The position numbers and the translations under genes were made by a program. The notes beneath the pieces are model-generated. The model saw nothing but the letters and a program-made list of their open reading frames with translations. It was not told the DNA's origin and ran no database searches. A stretch of 64,000 bases of DNA, from NCBI RefSeq assembly GCF_009801115.1, contig NZ_VTOL01000004.1:124001-188000 (forward strand). Direction: 5' to 3'. The DNA is from Dyadobacter sp. 3J3. GTDB lineage: Bacteria; Bacteroidota; Bacteroidia; Cytophagales; Spirosomataceae. This document shows positions 63,815-64,000 of this stretch, piece by piece; the stretch's first letter is position 1, and each line of letters begins with the position of its first letter.

Positions 63815-64000
63815 TTAATCAAAACATAAAGAAGCAGCCCCTAACAATCCGGCGTCATTTGCCAGGGTTGCACGCTTAATGCTGATTGTTTTCATGTAAT
63901 AGGGAGTAAGCCAATAAGCAAATCTTTCATTGATCGCTGGCAAAATATATTCGAAAGAAGCTGAAATACCGCCTCCAATCAGGATTGTAGTAATATCAAG
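63815..64000 (-). CDS. ROK-family kinase (C-terminal fragment)
   Basis: The frame is open to the window edge, leaving 61 residues and a stop at 63815-63817. It reads LDITTILIGGGIS at the edge and ends ATLANDAGLLGAASLCFD, the C-terminal signature of ROK-family sugar kinases such as glucokinase (conserved NDAGLLGAA). The N-terminal part with the ATP and zinc motifs lies outside the window. Confidence 0.85.
   Translation of the reverse strand, partial: LDITTILIGGGISASFEYILPAINERFAYWLTPYYMKTISIKRATLANDAGLLGAASLCFD

Overview
The window comes from a Bacteroidota chromosome, most likely order Cytophagales and close to Dyadobacter/Spirosoma. That placement is an inference. It rests on two secreted proteins with type IX secretion (T9SS) sorting tails, TTTG-N19-21-TAnnTTTG promoters, weak Shine-Dalgarno sequences, the acpP-fabF-rnc order, a RemB/Wzi-type outer-membrane protein at the left edge, and moderate AT richness. 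No rRNA, tRNA, CRISPR array, transposase or prophage was seen. The window is mostly core and housekeeping DNA with a few accessory islands and some striking intergenic repeats.

Layout. 1-6.1 kb (+): end of a Wzi/RemB-like porin, nadC, a helix-hairpin-helix/barrel protein and recQ. 6.1-8.8 kb (-): a probable kdsA, PAP2 phosphatase, GyrI-like protein and tag run. 9.0-11.35 kb (+): acpP-fabF-rnc. 11.38-12.6 kb: about 17 tandem 75-bp hairpin units directly after rnc, with inverted decayed copies to about 12.74 kb. 13-15.2 kb (+): Hsp20 and a DegP/HtrA protease. 15.3-17.2 kb (-): an RluB-type pseudouridine synthase with a 400-residue disordered arginine-rich extension. 17.5-19.4 kb (+): acetoacetyl-CoA ligase. 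19.5-22.1 kb (-): a two-gene lipoprotein island (possible effector and partner) and a Crp/Fnr regulator. 22.4-27.0 kb (+): C-terminal processing protease, SDR, GntR regulator and MFS transporter. 27.1-31.5 kb (-): M23 peptidase, a large zinc metalloprotease and Ppx/GppA. 31.6-39.5 kb (mostly +): rpsU, xerC/D, ppc, MarR, SIMPL, YtxH, NudK (-), DeoR and a DUF985 cupin.

39.5-41.3 kb (-): a gamma-glutamyltransferase gene broken by one in-frame stop. 41.5-47.2 kb: MacB-like permease, a small anchored protein, SUI1/YciH, DagK with a 39-residue membrane protein just upstream, two small secreted proteins and MeaB. 47.3-53.8 kb: M1 aminopeptidase, a KAS III-like enzyme, glycosyltransferase, deoC, DUF5606 and engB. 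54.2-57.7 kb (+): a P-domain/lysyl-oxidase-like protein and an SdrD/T9SS surface protein. 58-64 kb: thioredoxin, an intergenic array of GTCA tetramers at exact 10-bp spacing, gmd, a SPOR lipoprotein, murB, a sialate O-acetylesterase-like T9SS protein and the end of a ROK kinase.

Functional themes are envelope biogenesis (kdsA, fabF/acpP, murB, gmd, DagK, PAP2), periplasmic proteolysis (DegP, Ctp, M1, M23, the large metalloprotease) and central metabolism (ppc, nadC, deoC, MeaB). The least explained elements are the 10-bp-phased GTCA array at 58.42-58.84 kb and the 75-bp hairpin array after the RNase III gene. The lipoprotein pair at 19.5-21.4 kb and the bacterial lysyl-oxidase/P-domain protein come next.
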